IMG/VR virus record: IMGVR_UViG_3300025164_000480
Span: 1-45,412 of that record
Length of the DNA stretch: 45,412 bases
Direction: 5' to 3' (one strand)
DNA from: a virus
Shown: piece by piece, positions 1 through 8,675 of the stretch
Position numbering within the stretch: the stretch's first letter is position 1
How the letters are laid out: each line of letters begins with the position of its first letter
Position numbers and translations under genes: made by a program
The notes under the pieces: model-generated
Seen by the model: only the letters and a program-made list of their open reading frames with translations
Database searches by the model: none
What the model was told of the DNA's origin: nothing

Positions 1-2
1 GT

Positions 3-770
3 ATTAAAGCAGAAGAGACTATAGCCTCCAATATAAGTTTGAACATGGGAGCTAGTTTAACAGATCCTGCGCAAAGAGTAATACCTACTATACTAACAAG
101 TACGGATGGAATTACTATATACTATCCAGGTACTACGCATGAAATAACTCCATCTAGTCTAGCTATAAGTGGAGGAAATTTAACTGTAATAATTCCAAAG
201 TGTAGATTGCCCAAGTATTCTTTGATTGAGAATACTGCCAGCGGTATTTCTTGGGATGCAGCTAATATACAGTCAAGTATAGATGTAAAAAGGGTATATA
301 ATGACCCTACAGTACATGCTTCGCTAATTTGGAATCATATTTGTAATGTACGATGTGCTTCTACTTTATGCTCTGAATATACTGTCTCTGCTTGCGGTAT
401 GGTTAGGGATAATATTCTTGGAACGGTTGAATTTTTTCCTGCTGAATATGTTTCTGGTGCTTGGAAATCAACAAATGGATCTAAAACGTGTGTTGGAACG
501 CCAGAATGGATAAAAATAAACTATGTTTCTGGATTACAGGGTATAGACTTGCATGTGGAATCTACTCTGCTAAGATTAGCTCATTCTAAACTCCCTAATG
601 AGCCTTGTGGCTGCGATATTTCACAGAGAATGTGGGCTAGAGACAGAAATATTCCTAAGTTATTGACTAGGGATAGGTTGGAATGCCCCTTTGGAATGTC
701 TGACGGTGCTTGGACTGCATGGAAATTTGCAGAAACAATTAAGCTCTATAGGGCTTCGGTAATAGCATGA
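3..770 (+). CDS. Head-tail connector-like protein, 5'-truncated
   Basis: This reading frame is open from the first bases of the window, so the gene begins outside it and its N-terminus is missing. A TTG at 39 could be mistaken for the start, but the codons before it are all open. The visible 250 or so residues have no membrane segment or signal peptide and carry nine cysteines, including a CGC cluster near the end. The end also has many Arg, Asp and Trp residues. It overlaps the next gene by 4 bases (ATGA). Its place just before a gp10-like tail-completion protein and the tail tube suggests a neck protein such as a head-tail adaptor. That role comes from gene order rather than from a recognised motif. 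A minor capsid or connector protein of another kind is possible. Confidence 0.55.
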   Translation: MKAEETIASNISLNMGASLTDPAQRVIPTILTSTDGITIYYPGTTHEITPSSLAISGGNLTVIIPKCRLPKYSLIENTASGISWDAANIQSSIDVKRVYNDPTVHASLIWNHICNVRCASTLCSEYTVSACGMVRDNILGTVEFFPAEYVSGAWKSTNGSKTCVGTPEWIKINYVSGLQGIDLHVESTLLRLAHSKLPNEPCGCDISQRMWARDRNIPKLLTRDRLECPFGMSDGAWTAWKFAETIKLYRASVIA

Positions 771-1282
771 CTGTAAATTTGACTGCTATAGTTCCAAAAC
801 CATTTAATCAAGGAGCATTTAGGCTTCATTTACTTAATGTTGCCAGAAAAGTAAGAACTGGTGTAAAAAGAGATTTTGAGCGAACCGTAGAAACATTTGA
901 AAGTAAGCCTAAATTCGAAACAGCATTGAAATTTTCTGTCGACGAACTTAGGATTGATGTATTTACTAATGATGAAAATTATCGAAGCATAGTTGAGGGC
1001 ACAGAATCTCACGAAATAACCTTAAGCCCAGAAAAACGAGCCTTTTTCTTCCATAGTGATTTTGTGTCTAAAACTATGCCTGGAGTTATTGGCTCAAGAG
1101 AAGGATCAGAAGGTGTAAATGAAGTATTTGTAAATCCTGGTCAAGACAGAACTATGGAAATTACCGGAATAACACCTAGAGAATTCGACAAAGTTATTGC
1201 AGAGAAATGGCAACCAGTTTTTGAGGAGATCGTTCAGGAAGAATTAGATTTAGCAGTCGAAAATTCCGGTCATTCTATATGA
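767..1282 (+). CDS. HK97 gp10-like tail-completion / neck protein
   Basis: A 171-residue soluble protein, within the usual size of the HK97 gp10 family, which joins the head-tail connector to the tail tube. The pattern fits that family: an N-terminal helix rich in Lys and Arg (residues 20-45), a strand region with a Tyr-x-x-x-Val-Glu-Gly-Thr segment near residue 75, a KTMPG segment near 105, and a C-terminal helix after PREF (about 138) ending in acidic residues. The start overlaps the upstream stop as ATGA, which implies translational coupling. The 131-residue gene follows after 12 bases. The assignment rests on the segment pattern and gene order; no single catalytic motif exists in this family. 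Confidence 0.6.
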   Translation: MTVNLTAIVPKPFNQGAFRLHLLNVARKVRTGVKRDFERTVETFESKPKFETALKFSVDELRIDVFTNDENYRSIVEGTESHEITLSPEKRAFFFHSDFVSKTMPGVIGSREGSEGVNEVFVNPGQDRTMEITGITPREFDKVIAEKWQPVFEEIVQEELDLAVENSGHSI

Positions 1283-1294
1283 TAGGAGATACTT

Positions 1295-1690
1295 ATGGAT
1301 GACGAGGACAAAATTGTTGGTCAACTAATTACAAGAAAAAAAGGTCAAGTTATTTTCCAAATTTATGATGAAAGCGTGGAGGCTTTCAAAAGATATTCAC
1401 TACCTGAGCATGTTTTGGAGGTAAATGGATCAGAGGTTATAATGCTACCTGAAATTTTCAATATGGCAATGACTTTTGGAATAGAGTGGGAAAACATCCT
1501 AAATGATGTAGTAATAACAAAAGACGCTATTGCTCAAGCATTATATCAATCAGGGGTTTTTGAATTCAAAGATCTAGTCGAAAATCCCAGCAGACTTCAG
1601 GGCGTAGCTTTAATAGCAGCTTCTCCAGTTATGAAGTCAATTGTTACGTTACAAAAAAGATTTAAACAGGAGGTAACATCAAATGGCTGA
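1295..1690 (+). CDS. Hypothetical neck or tail-terminator-position protein
   Basis: A 131-residue acidic, soluble protein with mixed strand and helix character, no cysteine and no membrane segment. I do not recognise a family. It sits between a gp10-like neck protein and the tail tube gene, the place where long-tailed phages usually encode the tail terminator or a second completion protein, so a role in tail assembly is likely by position only. It has a clear ribosome binding site (aggag, 7 bases before ATG). It overlaps the tail tube gene by 8 bases, and its end carries that gene's own ribosome binding site (caggaggt). Confidence 0.5.
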   Translation: MDDEDKIVGQLITRKKGQVIFQIYDESVEAFKRYSLPEHVLEVNGSEVIMLPEIFNMAMTFGIEWENILNDVVITKDAIAQALYQSGVFEFKDLVENPSRLQGVALIAASPVMKSIVTLQKRFKQEVTSNG

Positions 1691-3140
1691 TAATTATTTA
1701 GGAAGTCAATCATCTTTGTGGATTCAACTTAACGGTCCGAATACAGCTCCGGCATATCTAGGCTGTCATTCGGTCGGAGATGTGGACGAACCCCAAGGAG
1801 ACAAGACTTTACTGTACTGTCCAGATCCAGCAGCGGCAGGAAAGTTCAAAGTGAAGAATAGTTTCCGTGGAGAACCTGGTGCTATAACGACCTCCATTGA
1901 GACAGATCTTCGCAAGACCGCTGACTATTTGGAAGATTTAGGTCTTTGTGGAGTTCCAATCTATGTCCACAAAATGTTTGGTGGAAGACGGGATACCTTT
2001 ACAAATTTCGACAGATCTTTCGTTTTCTATCCAGCATCAATAACTTCTAGAAGTTTAAGTAATCTATCTGTAAGGTCAGGTGCTGACGAAGCTGAGACGT
2101 TACAAGGTTTCGAGATTTCCTCGGACGCTTTTTACCGTATGTTCAATCTAGAAGCCTCTCGTGTCTCTATTGTTGAGACCGAAAATGTTAATAATCTAGC
2201 TGTGTGTGGAGAAGAGCGTTGCGAAGGTGATACCGGACCTGCACAGAAAATTGAAGACTATATCTTTGCAGTTTGTGATGCTGATGGCGGATATTCTGCG
2301 AATGTACTGGCTTCTATCGAGGGTGCAGCTTTTACGGCGACAGCTTCTGACCCATTTGGTTCTAATGAGCATATCCATGGAGTTGTTTGTTTCAGGGTAG
2401 GTCGTGATACGATCCGTGTTCTGGTAGCCAGGGGATCTACAGATGCAGGAAATCCTGCCGAGGTTGCTTATTCTGACGATCTTGGTGTTACTTGGACTAC
2501 TGTAAATGTTGGAGCAGTTAATGGAGAATTTGTTTCGAATGGTCATGCTTTAGTTGCTCTCGATCGTTACCATATTTGGTTAGGAACAAATGGTGGTAGG
2601 ATTTATTTCTCCAATGATGGCGGAGCTACCTGGACTTTACAAGAAGCCGCTGTTATTTCTGCTACTGCGATTGCTGCTCTTAGCTTTGTTGATCCTAATG
2701 TGGGTTTTGCACTTTGGGCTAGTGGAATTGTTGCAAGATCAACGGATGCTTCTTCTGCAAGTGCTACATGGTCTGCAAGAACTAGCGTAGGGGTTGCAGG
2801 TCAGATGGATTTGCAGGCAAATTCAGCTTTCTTTTTGTACGCTGTTGGAACAAATGGTCGATATTATTCGCATGATGGTGCTGATTCCTGGTCTCTACGA
2901 GATGCTGTGGCTACGGCTGCGATTGACTTCTGGGGAGATTTGCTTACGGTATCAGTTGGCTCTGCTGTGTCAGGAGCTATTAAAGAATCCATCGATGGCG
3001 GATACGACTGGACAGATGCACCAGCAGTTACCAATCAAGGTCTTTTGGATGTCCTGTTAGTTTCTGCAAAACTTGGCTATATCGCCGGTAAAACTGATTC
3101 TGGTACGGGATTTATAGCCAAGCTTCTTCCGGCTATTTAG
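1683..3140 (+). CDS. Tail tube-like protein with Asp-box beta-propeller
   Basis: A 485-residue protein placed where the major tail protein is expected, directly before the tail assembly chaperone and tape measure. Residues 1-165 look like a tail-tube domain (SLWIQL start, many short strands). Residues about 195-485 carry repeated Asp-box motifs of the sialidase/YCF48 propeller type, S-x-D-x-G-x-x-W, at residues 264-271, 310-317, 396-403 and 436-443, with a degenerate copy near 353. Asp boxes mark turns in beta-propellers that often bind glycans. C-terminal Ig-like decorations on tail tubes are common, and a propeller is unusual. If this is the tube subunit, it would stud the tail surface in many copies. 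It could instead be a minor decoration protein, but no other tube candidate is present. Confidence 0.65.
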   Translation: MADNYLGSQSSLWIQLNGPNTAPAYLGCHSVGDVDEPQGDKTLLYCPDPAAAGKFKVKNSFRGEPGAITTSIETDLRKTADYLEDLGLCGVPIYVHKMFGGRRDTFTNFDRSFVFYPASITSRSLSNLSVRSGADEAETLQGFEISSDAFYRMFNLEASRVSIVETENVNNLAVCGEERCEGDTGPAQKIEDYIFAVCDADGGYSANVLASIEGAAFTATASDPFGSNEHIHGVVCFRVGRDTIRVLVARGSTDAGNPAEVAYSDDLGVTWTTVNVGAVNGEFVSNGHALVALDRYHIWLGTNGGRIYFSNDGGATWTLQEAAVISATAIAALSFVDPNVGFALWASGIVARSTDASSASATWSARTSVGVAGQMDLQANSAFFLYAVGTNGRYYSHDGADSWSLRDAVATAAIDFWGDLLTVSVGSAVSGAIKESIDGGYDWTDAPAVTNQGLLDVLLVSAKLGYIAGKTDSGTGFIAKLLPAI

Positions 3141-3146
3141 TATTTC

Positions 3147-3220
3147 GGGGAGAGTAAAATCTTAGATTATTCAGGTTGGCAGAGGGACTTTCTCCCCAGT
3201 CATTTCTCTGCCAATCTGAA
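3147..3220 (+). promoter_or_regulatory. Pseudoknot-like mRNA structure between tail genes
   Basis: In the 99-base gap after the tail tube gene, TTCAGGTTGGCAGAG (3170-3184) pairs with CTCTGCCAATCTGAA (3206-3220), 15 base pairs with one G-U. The stem continues with GACT (3186-3189) and AGTC (3198-3201), leaving the loop TTCTCCCC (3190-3197). The loop bases 3191-3197 are exactly complementary to GGGGAGA at 3147-3153, so the loop can pair back upstream as a pseudoknot. It ends just before the ribosome binding site of the chaperone gene (aaggaga, 3224-3230). The strand downstream is A-rich, not U-rich, so this is not an intrinsic terminator for the + strand. It may tune chaperone expression or protect the tube mRNA 3' end. 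Confidence 0.6.
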
Positions 3221-3239
3221 AAAAAGGAGATAAAATTTA

Positions 3240-3854
3240 ATGGCAAAGAGAAGCAAACCTAGTGAAAAAAGTATCCAAGCCAAAATTGGCAGAAACAAAA
3301 AAGAAGAATGGACAAGTTCAACAGGCGTAAAAGTAATACTCAAATCTATACCCCCACTTTTGATAACAAGTTTAAGCGATAGATTTGTTTTGCCAAAACC
3401 TCCGCAATATTCAGTAACGACCGTAGCTGGGGATGTTGAAGTTTATGATCATGATGAAACAACTTTACAGACTCCAGAGGAAAAAAAGGCTTGGGCTGAA
3501 TATCAGAAAAAACTCTCTGATATCGAGACTGAGATTACCTCACTTACAATAAAGATGTGTTTAGTGGAGGGAATGGAAGTAGTAGATAGAGACAATCATT
3601 GGCAAGATTGGATCGAGAGAATGGAGCTAATTGGAATAGATCTTCCAGCCTCGGATAGAGCAAGAGATTTATTGTTCAAAGAAACCGATGTAGCCAGGGA
3701 AGCCACCGACATAGCTCACATTCTTGACAGAGTCATGGCGTTAACTGGAGTGGACGAGGCAACTCTGGCGACAGCCAGAGCTTCCTTTCCGGATCAAGTG
3801 GAATCCGACGAAGGATCCAAGGACGGCGATACCGCTACAAGAACTGAAGATTGA
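3240..3854 (+). CDS. Tail assembly chaperone (short form)
   Basis: A 204-residue, charged, soluble protein with helical N- and C-terminal parts, starting 9 bases after a strong aaggaga site. It stands between the tail tube and tape measure genes, the fixed place of lambda gpG-like tail assembly chaperones, which coat the tape measure before tube polymerisation. Such genes usually make a second, longer product by programmed frameshift. An open frame without an ATG overlaps this gene's 3' end and runs almost to the tape measure (see 3745-4059), matching that design. The C-terminal tail is acidic and Thr/Arg-rich. Assigned by position and the overlapping frame rather than by sequence motif. Confidence 0.7.
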   Translation: MAKRSKPSEKSIQAKIGRNKKEEWTSSTGVKVILKSIPPLLITSLSDRFVLPKPPQYSVTTVAGDVEVYDHDETTLQTPEEKKAWAEYQKKLSDIETEITSLTIKMCLVEGMEVVDRDNHWQDWIERMELIGIDLPASDRARDLLFKETDVAREATDIAHILDRVMALTGVDEATLATARASFPDQVESDEGSKDGDTATRTED

Positions 3855-4059
3855 AGAAAGTAAATGGGAATATGCTTTATTATTCAGAGATCTAACAGTT
3901 GCTTTTGAATGGGGTGTTGTTCCATCCGTATATTTTTCACTTTCTGACGAGGATCAAGCATTGATGACTGCATACGTCGAGTCTATGCGTACAATGCAAT
4001 CTTATGAGGAAGAAAAATTTAGTAAAGAACAGGAGAGTAGATTAAGCAGACATAGGTAA
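3745..4059 (+). CDS. Chaperone frameshift extension (GT-like)
   Basis: A frame open from 3745 (just after a stop at 3742-3744) to the TAA at 4057-4059, in the +1 (equivalent to -2) phase relative to the upstream chaperone. No in-frame ATG precedes the conserved-looking part, which begins near 3841 and reads as a normal acidic helical protein of about 72 residues ending in Arg-rich residues. The overlap with the upstream gene covers 3745-3851. A ribosome shifting forward by one base in this overlap would make a G-GT type fusion of about 270 residues. TTT followed by C at about 3786-3789 is one possible slip site, but I see no strong heptamer. Initiation at a CTG (3844) or ATT codon is the alternative. 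The tape measure ATG follows 5 bases after the stop. Confidence 0.6.
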   Translation: MEWTRQLWRQPELPFRIKWNPTKDPRTAIPLQELKIEESKWEYALLFRDLTVAFEWGVVPSVYFSLSDEDQALMTAYVESMRTMQSYEEEKFSKEQESRLSRHR

Positions 4060-4064
4060 TTCTA

Positions 4065-7000
4065 ATGGCTGACATAGGACTTAGAGCTAGACTCGACCTT
4101 TCCCAATTTAATTCACAGGTCAAGCAATATGTAGCCGGTGTTGAGGCTATCAATAAAGCTAATGCGGATATGTCGGGAAAGACAGTTGTATATATGTCAC
4201 GAGCCAGAAACTCATTGGATCGTTTCGGTTTTTCGTGGAGACGAGTTCAAGAAATAGTTACTGGTGTATTTGTTATTGATGTTTTCAGAAAGATTTCAAA
4301 TGCCTTGCAAGATGTAGTTAAAGAAGCTGTAGGAGCTGTCGGAGAATTTCAACAATTACAAATACGATTTGAAGCCTTAGCAGCAAGAGATTTTGCACGT
4401 CAATTTGGGGGAAGTGTAGCAGATGCTTTCGGTAAAGTTACCGAACAATCTAAACAGTTATTGCTATGGATTAGGCAAATTGCGGTCACAACTCCATTTA
4501 GTGTTGAGACTATTTCTAATGCTATTGCTTACGGTCAAGCGTTCGGATTTAATGTTGAGCAATCAAAACGTCTTGCATTAGCCACGGGTAACTTCGCGGC
4601 TGGCATGGGTTTGACCAATGAGCACATGGAACGAATTATTTATAACATGGGTCAAATGTTAGCGTCTGGTAGAATTCTTGGACGAGAATTACGAGACTTG
4701 GCTAACAACTTCGTTCCTGTTAATGACGTTATACAAGTTATGGCGGATAGGGCTGGTGTTTCATTTGGTGAGATGCGGCAGAGAATGAAAGAGGCGAAAG
4801 TAAGTGCCGGAGAGTTTATTACGGTATTTGTAGAAATGGCTGAGAAAGACTTTCCAGATGCTATGGAAAGAATGAGTAGAACTCTCCGGGGAGTTATGCA
4901 AAATATTCAGGACTTTATTCATACCTTTATTGGTCTAGAACTATTAGGTCCAATAGGAGCTAAAGTTGCGGCTACTCTAGCAGATGCTTTAACTAGAGCA
5001 TTTCAACCAGATGTTGTTAGATTTTTTGCTGCTGCTGGAATAGCTTTAGCAAAAGCATTCGACATTATAGCAAATGTTCTAAATACATCTTTAATACCGG
5101 CAATAAAAACATTTTTCTCCAGTTTAGGAATTGGTGCTCCTACCGCATTGGACGTTGCTAGTGCTATCTTGCATTTAGCAATAGCTTTCAAATTTCTAGT
5201 CAAGGGAATATCAGTAGCTATTCAAGGAGTTTCGAAAGTTCTACAGTTTATCTTAAAAGCATTTAGAGATGCTTTTGCACCCTTGATTCCACAAATGGGT
5301 CAATTTGGATTTAATGCGATCAGGGCATTTGCTGAAGGAATGGCAAAAGCTGTCATTCTTATCTTTCAAGTTCTAGCTGCTGTAGCCAGAGCTATAACCA
5401 GACTTTTGAAAGCAGCAAGTCCTCCAAGATTATTACCTGATTTAGATTGGTGGGGTCAGCGTACCATGCAATCATGGTTGAATGGTTGGCTTGCGGCAGA
5501 TTTTTCTATTTTTAATGATATTGCAGGAATAGTTTCTAGCTTTATTCGATCTTTATCCGGAAGAATACCTGAAACTGATATTATCCCTAGAATTCTAGGA
5601 ACCAGAGCTGCTATTGCTCAAGCTGTCAATGAAATTAGATCAACCGGAGAAATAACTTCTCAAGCTCTAAATAGAATATGGCGAGCAGCAGGATTAACGT
5701 CAAGATCTATACGTGCATTTATTAGAGCCTTGCTGGAATCAAAAAGAGCTGCGATTGTTTTTGATAATGTCAAGAAAATATTGCAATTTGATCCGCACTC
5801 TCTAATAACTTTTGAGATATTCGGAGAACGCATTAGAAATATCAATGATTTGATGCGTGTAGCCCAACGATTGACCGGAGAACTCGGAGTTGCTATAAGA
5901 GCTTATGTGCAAAATCTAGCTGAAGTTCAAACCATACAGGCTAGATTAGTTATTTTACAGTCTAGACTAAATGAGCGAACTGAATTTTATGACGATCTTT
6001 TGCGCTCTTTACGGTCACAACTTGAAGAGGTAACAGAAGTTGAGGACGAGGAAATACGTATACGGGAAATACAAGAAGCTCTAGCTACTGGATTATTAAC
6101 AGCAGAAGAAGAAAGACGCTTGCAAATGGAGTTGCAGGCTATTCAAATACAGCGAAATATTCGTCAAACAGAGAGACAGAGGGATGAAGAAATTAATGGC
6201 TTGGAAGATACCATCGATGCTGAACAAGAAAGATTAAGAATCGTTGAAGAGTCAATGGAACGTCAGGGAGAATTAGCTGAGCATCTTGCTGAACTGCAAA
6301 GGCAAGCTGCGGAGGATCAATTAGAGGCTGCAAGAGCATTAGTAGAAATTCAAATTGAAAATAATCAATTAATGTCGCAACAATTAGCTTTGTTGGACAA
6401 AATAGCCAAAGCCGTCGGAGGTTTAGCAGATGAGTGGGAAAACTTAGATGTTGAAGCTTTTGAAGGTCTAGAAACTAATATTGACGACATTATTTCTGAT
6501 ATGCAGGATGACTTGCAAACTGCTATTGACACCCTAACAAAAGATATAGCTGCTCAAATGCAAACGGTTATTGATGAATTTTTAAAGCCGTTTAGGGAAT
6601 TATCAGGTAAATTAGAACCTTACATTACTGACATTCAGACTGTTATAACTACTGGATTTAATTGGATTGCCGGTATAATTGATAGATTTATAAACTCTCC
6701 ACTTGTATCTGATGTTTCTATCTTTATAACCGGAATAATAGCATCAATATCAGAAAAATGGGCTGAAAAGTCTCCTGAGATTGAAAGTGCTGTAAACGGA
6801 TTTTTGGATAAATTCGTTGGATTTATAAGTACCTTCAAGGAGTTTATTCTAACAGAAGGTCCATTAATCTTGACGGAGATTGGAAAATTCATAACTGGTG
6901 TATTGGAGGCTTTGGGTATAGATCCTAGTAAAATAGCTGATTTAGGATTTTCTTTATTGACGACTGTAATTGAAGAAATAGGAAAGGCTTTTACCGGATT

Positions 7001-8675
7001 TTCTAATCTAATTAAAGACCATGGACCTGCTATAAAGGAAGCAATAGCGAGCATTTCGGATTTTGTAATTAATGAAGCTTTACCTAAATTAAACGAATTT
7101 GTGACCTGGCTTAGATCAGATGCTGCAGAGGATATTAAGTCCTTTGTAGCCGACCTTGTTGCCAATGCTGCTAAGATAGCTGTAGCTGTCGGAGGATTTT
7201 TAGTTGTAGTCGGGGTCATAAAAACAATAATAGGAGCTTTTTCCTTATTGTCTAAGATTAGCACAGGATTAAAAGCATTTCAAGGAGCATTAGCTTTAAT
7301 CGGGCAAATTCCAGCAATTATCGGAGCTTTATCTAGTTTTGGTCCAATATTGCTAGGCATAATTGGAATTATTACAACGGTTGCTACTGTCGTTGCAGCC
7401 GTTGTCGCAGGAGTAATTATTGGAATAACTTTATTTAGAACAAATTTTATGGGTTTTAGAGATTTATTACTTGGTGTCTTTGGAGCTATAAAGGATACAT
7501 TAGCCCCTGTGTTTGGAGAACTTAAAGTAGCTTTTTCTAATTTAGTCGAAAGTGTGAAAGTTTTATTAATCCAATTAGAGCCGCTAAAACCTGTCTTGGC
7601 TTTATTGGCTGGAATTATAGTCGGTATAGTTATGGTAGCAATAACTCTATTAGGTGCAGTAATATCTGGTATTGCATCGGCTATTGTCACATTTGTCACT
7701 ACATTAATTGACAATATTACGAGAATTTTACAGGCTTTCTCTATTTTTGTAGACGGTATAAAAAACTTTTTCTCTGGCATTTGGGATATAATTGTTGGAA
7801 TCTTTACGGGAAATTTGGATTTAATTACGCAAGGTTGGGAGAAATTTAAACTTGGAGTTGTTAGAATTGTCCAAGGTTTATTTGCAAGTCTGATAGCATT
7901 CATTCGCGGAGGATTAGAAATTGTACTGAAAACTGTAGGAAGCTTTATTGAAGGTGTTATAACTTTCTTTGTTAATTTATGGAATAGATTGGTCAAAAAA
8001 TCAATAGTTCCAGATATGATGCGAGACATTTTAACAGCTATCAGTACGGGCTTAACAAATGTTTTGACCGCTATTGGAACTTGGATTGTTGAGACATTGA
8101 CTCAATTTGGTCAATTTGTTCTGGACACTATTGCAAAATTTGTGGAGCTCGGAACTTTGCTTGTTGGTAAGATTATAGAAATCAAAGATGATATAATAAC
8201 AGAAGTAAAGAAGTGGTGGGAAGTTGGTCAGGAAATGATCGCAGGGATCATAAAAGGTCTTAATAATAATTTACAGAAGTTATTGAACTTTATGATTGAG
8301 CTTGCCAAAAAAGCTCTGCAAAAAGTATTGGATTTTTTTGGCATTAGCTCAGAATCCAAAGTTTTTACAAGCGTTGGAGAAAACATAACATTAGGAATTA
8401 TTAAAGGATTGCAAAAACAAGAGAAAAATTTATTGGACACAATAGATAATATGTCCGACAAAATAGTGCGGTCATTCGTGGGAACTATTACTCCAAGATT
8501 AGAAGCCCAATTTGGATCTACTGGATTAGCTCCAGGATCCAGAGGAATTGTGGATAATTCAAGTGTTACAAAAAGCGTTATGGTGACCGTAAATCCAACT
8601 TACACACAAGTCGCCTCTCCAGCATCTATTAAGTTTGATGTGTCGGCTGCTTTAGCTGCGGCAGGAATAACATGA
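4065..8675 (+). CDS. Tape measure protein
   Basis: The longest gene in the window, 1536 residues. Tape measure proteins set tail length and are ejected with the DNA. Features fit the family: a soluble N-terminal domain with many aromatic and helical segments, repeated long hydrophobic helices (for example residues about 1045-1120 and 1185-1225), a charged Glu/Arg-rich coiled-coil stretch at about 620-790, and a weakly repetitive Ile/Phe-Ile-Gly-rich C-terminal half. At about 0.15 nm per residue it predicts a tail near 230 nm. No lytic domain such as a peptidase or lysozyme motif is obvious. The start follows the chaperone frame by 5 bases, and the stop overlaps the distal tail gene as ATGA. 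Confidence 0.9.
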   Translation: MADIGLRARLDLSQFNSQVKQYVAGVEAINKANADMSGKTVVYMSRARNSLDRFGFSWRRVQEIVTGVFVIDVFRKISNALQDVVKEAVGAVGEFQQLQIRFEALAARDFARQFGGSVADAFGKVTEQSKQLLLWIRQIAVTTPFSVETISNAIAYGQAFGFNVEQSKRLALATGNFAAGMGLTNEHMERIIYNMGQMLASGRILGRELRDLANNFVPVNDVIQVMADRAGVSFGEMRQRMKEAKVSAGEFITVFVEMAEKDFPDAMERMSRTLRGVMQNIQDFIHTFIGLELLGPIGAKVAATLADALTRAFQPDVVRFFAAAGIALAKAFDIIANVLNTSLIPAIKTFFSSLGIGAPTALDVASAILHLAIAFKFLVKGISVAIQGVSKVLQFILKAFRDAFAPLIPQMGQFGFNAIRAFAEGMAKAVILIFQVLAAVARAITRLLKAASPPRLLPDLDWWGQRTMQSWLNGWLAADFSIFNDIAGIVSSFIRSLSGRIPETDIIPRILGTRAAIAQAVNEIRSTGEITSQALNRIWRAAGLTSRSIRAFIRALLESKRAAIVFDNVKKILQFDPHSLITFEIFGERIRNINDLMRVAQRLTGELGVAIRAYVQNLAEVQTIQARLVILQSRLNERTEFYDDLLRSLRSQLEEVTEVEDEEIRIREIQEALATGLLTAEEERRLQMELQAIQIQRNIRQTERQRDEEINGLEDTIDAEQERLRIVEESMERQGELAEHLAELQRQAAEDQLEAARALVEIQIENNQLMSQQLALLDKIAKAVGGLADEWENLDVEAFEGLETNIDDIISDMQDDLQTAIDTLTKDIAAQMQTVIDEFLKPFRELSGKLEPYITDIQTVITTGFNWIAGIIDRFINSPLVSDVSIFITGIIASISEKWAEKSPEIESAVNGFLDKFVGFISTFKEFILTEGPLILTEIGKFITGVLEALGIDPSKIADLGFSLLTTVIEEIGKAFTGFSNLIKDHGPAIKEAIASISDFVINEALPKLNEFVTWLRSDAAEDIKSFVADLVANAAKIAVAVGGFLVVVGVIKTIIGAFSLLSKISTGLKAFQGALALIGQIPAIIGALSSFGPILLGIIGIITTVATVVAAVVAGVIIGITLFRTNFMGFRDLLLGVFGAIKDTLAPVFGELKVAFSNLVESVKVLLIQLEPLKPVLALLAGIIVGIVMVAITLLGAVISGIASAIVTFVTTLIDNITRILQAFSIFVDGIKNFFSGIWDIIVGIFTGNLDLITQGWEKFKLGVVRIVQGLFASLIAFIRGGLEIVLKTVGSFIEGVITFFVNLWNRLVKKSIVPDMMRDILTAISTGLTNVLTAIGTWIVETLTQFGQFVLDTIAKFVELGTLLVGKIIEIKDDIITEVKKWWEVGQEMIAGIIKGLNNNLQKLLNFMIELAKKALQKVLDFFGISSESKVFTSVGENITLGIIKGLQKQEKNLLDTIDNMSDKIVRSFVGTITPRLEAQFGSTGLAPGSRGIVDNSSVTKSVMVTVNPTYTQVASPASIKFDVSAALAAAGIT

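Noticed and set aside
3141-3240. Intrinsic terminator after the tail tube gene
   Set aside because: The hairpin is strong, but it is followed by an A-run, not a T-run, on the coding strand. It was kept as a regulatory structure instead.
4065-8675. Long open frames on the reverse strand inside the tape measure gene
   Set aside because: They lack ribosome binding sites and have low-complexity, reverse-complement-like composition. They are by-products of the AT-rich gene.
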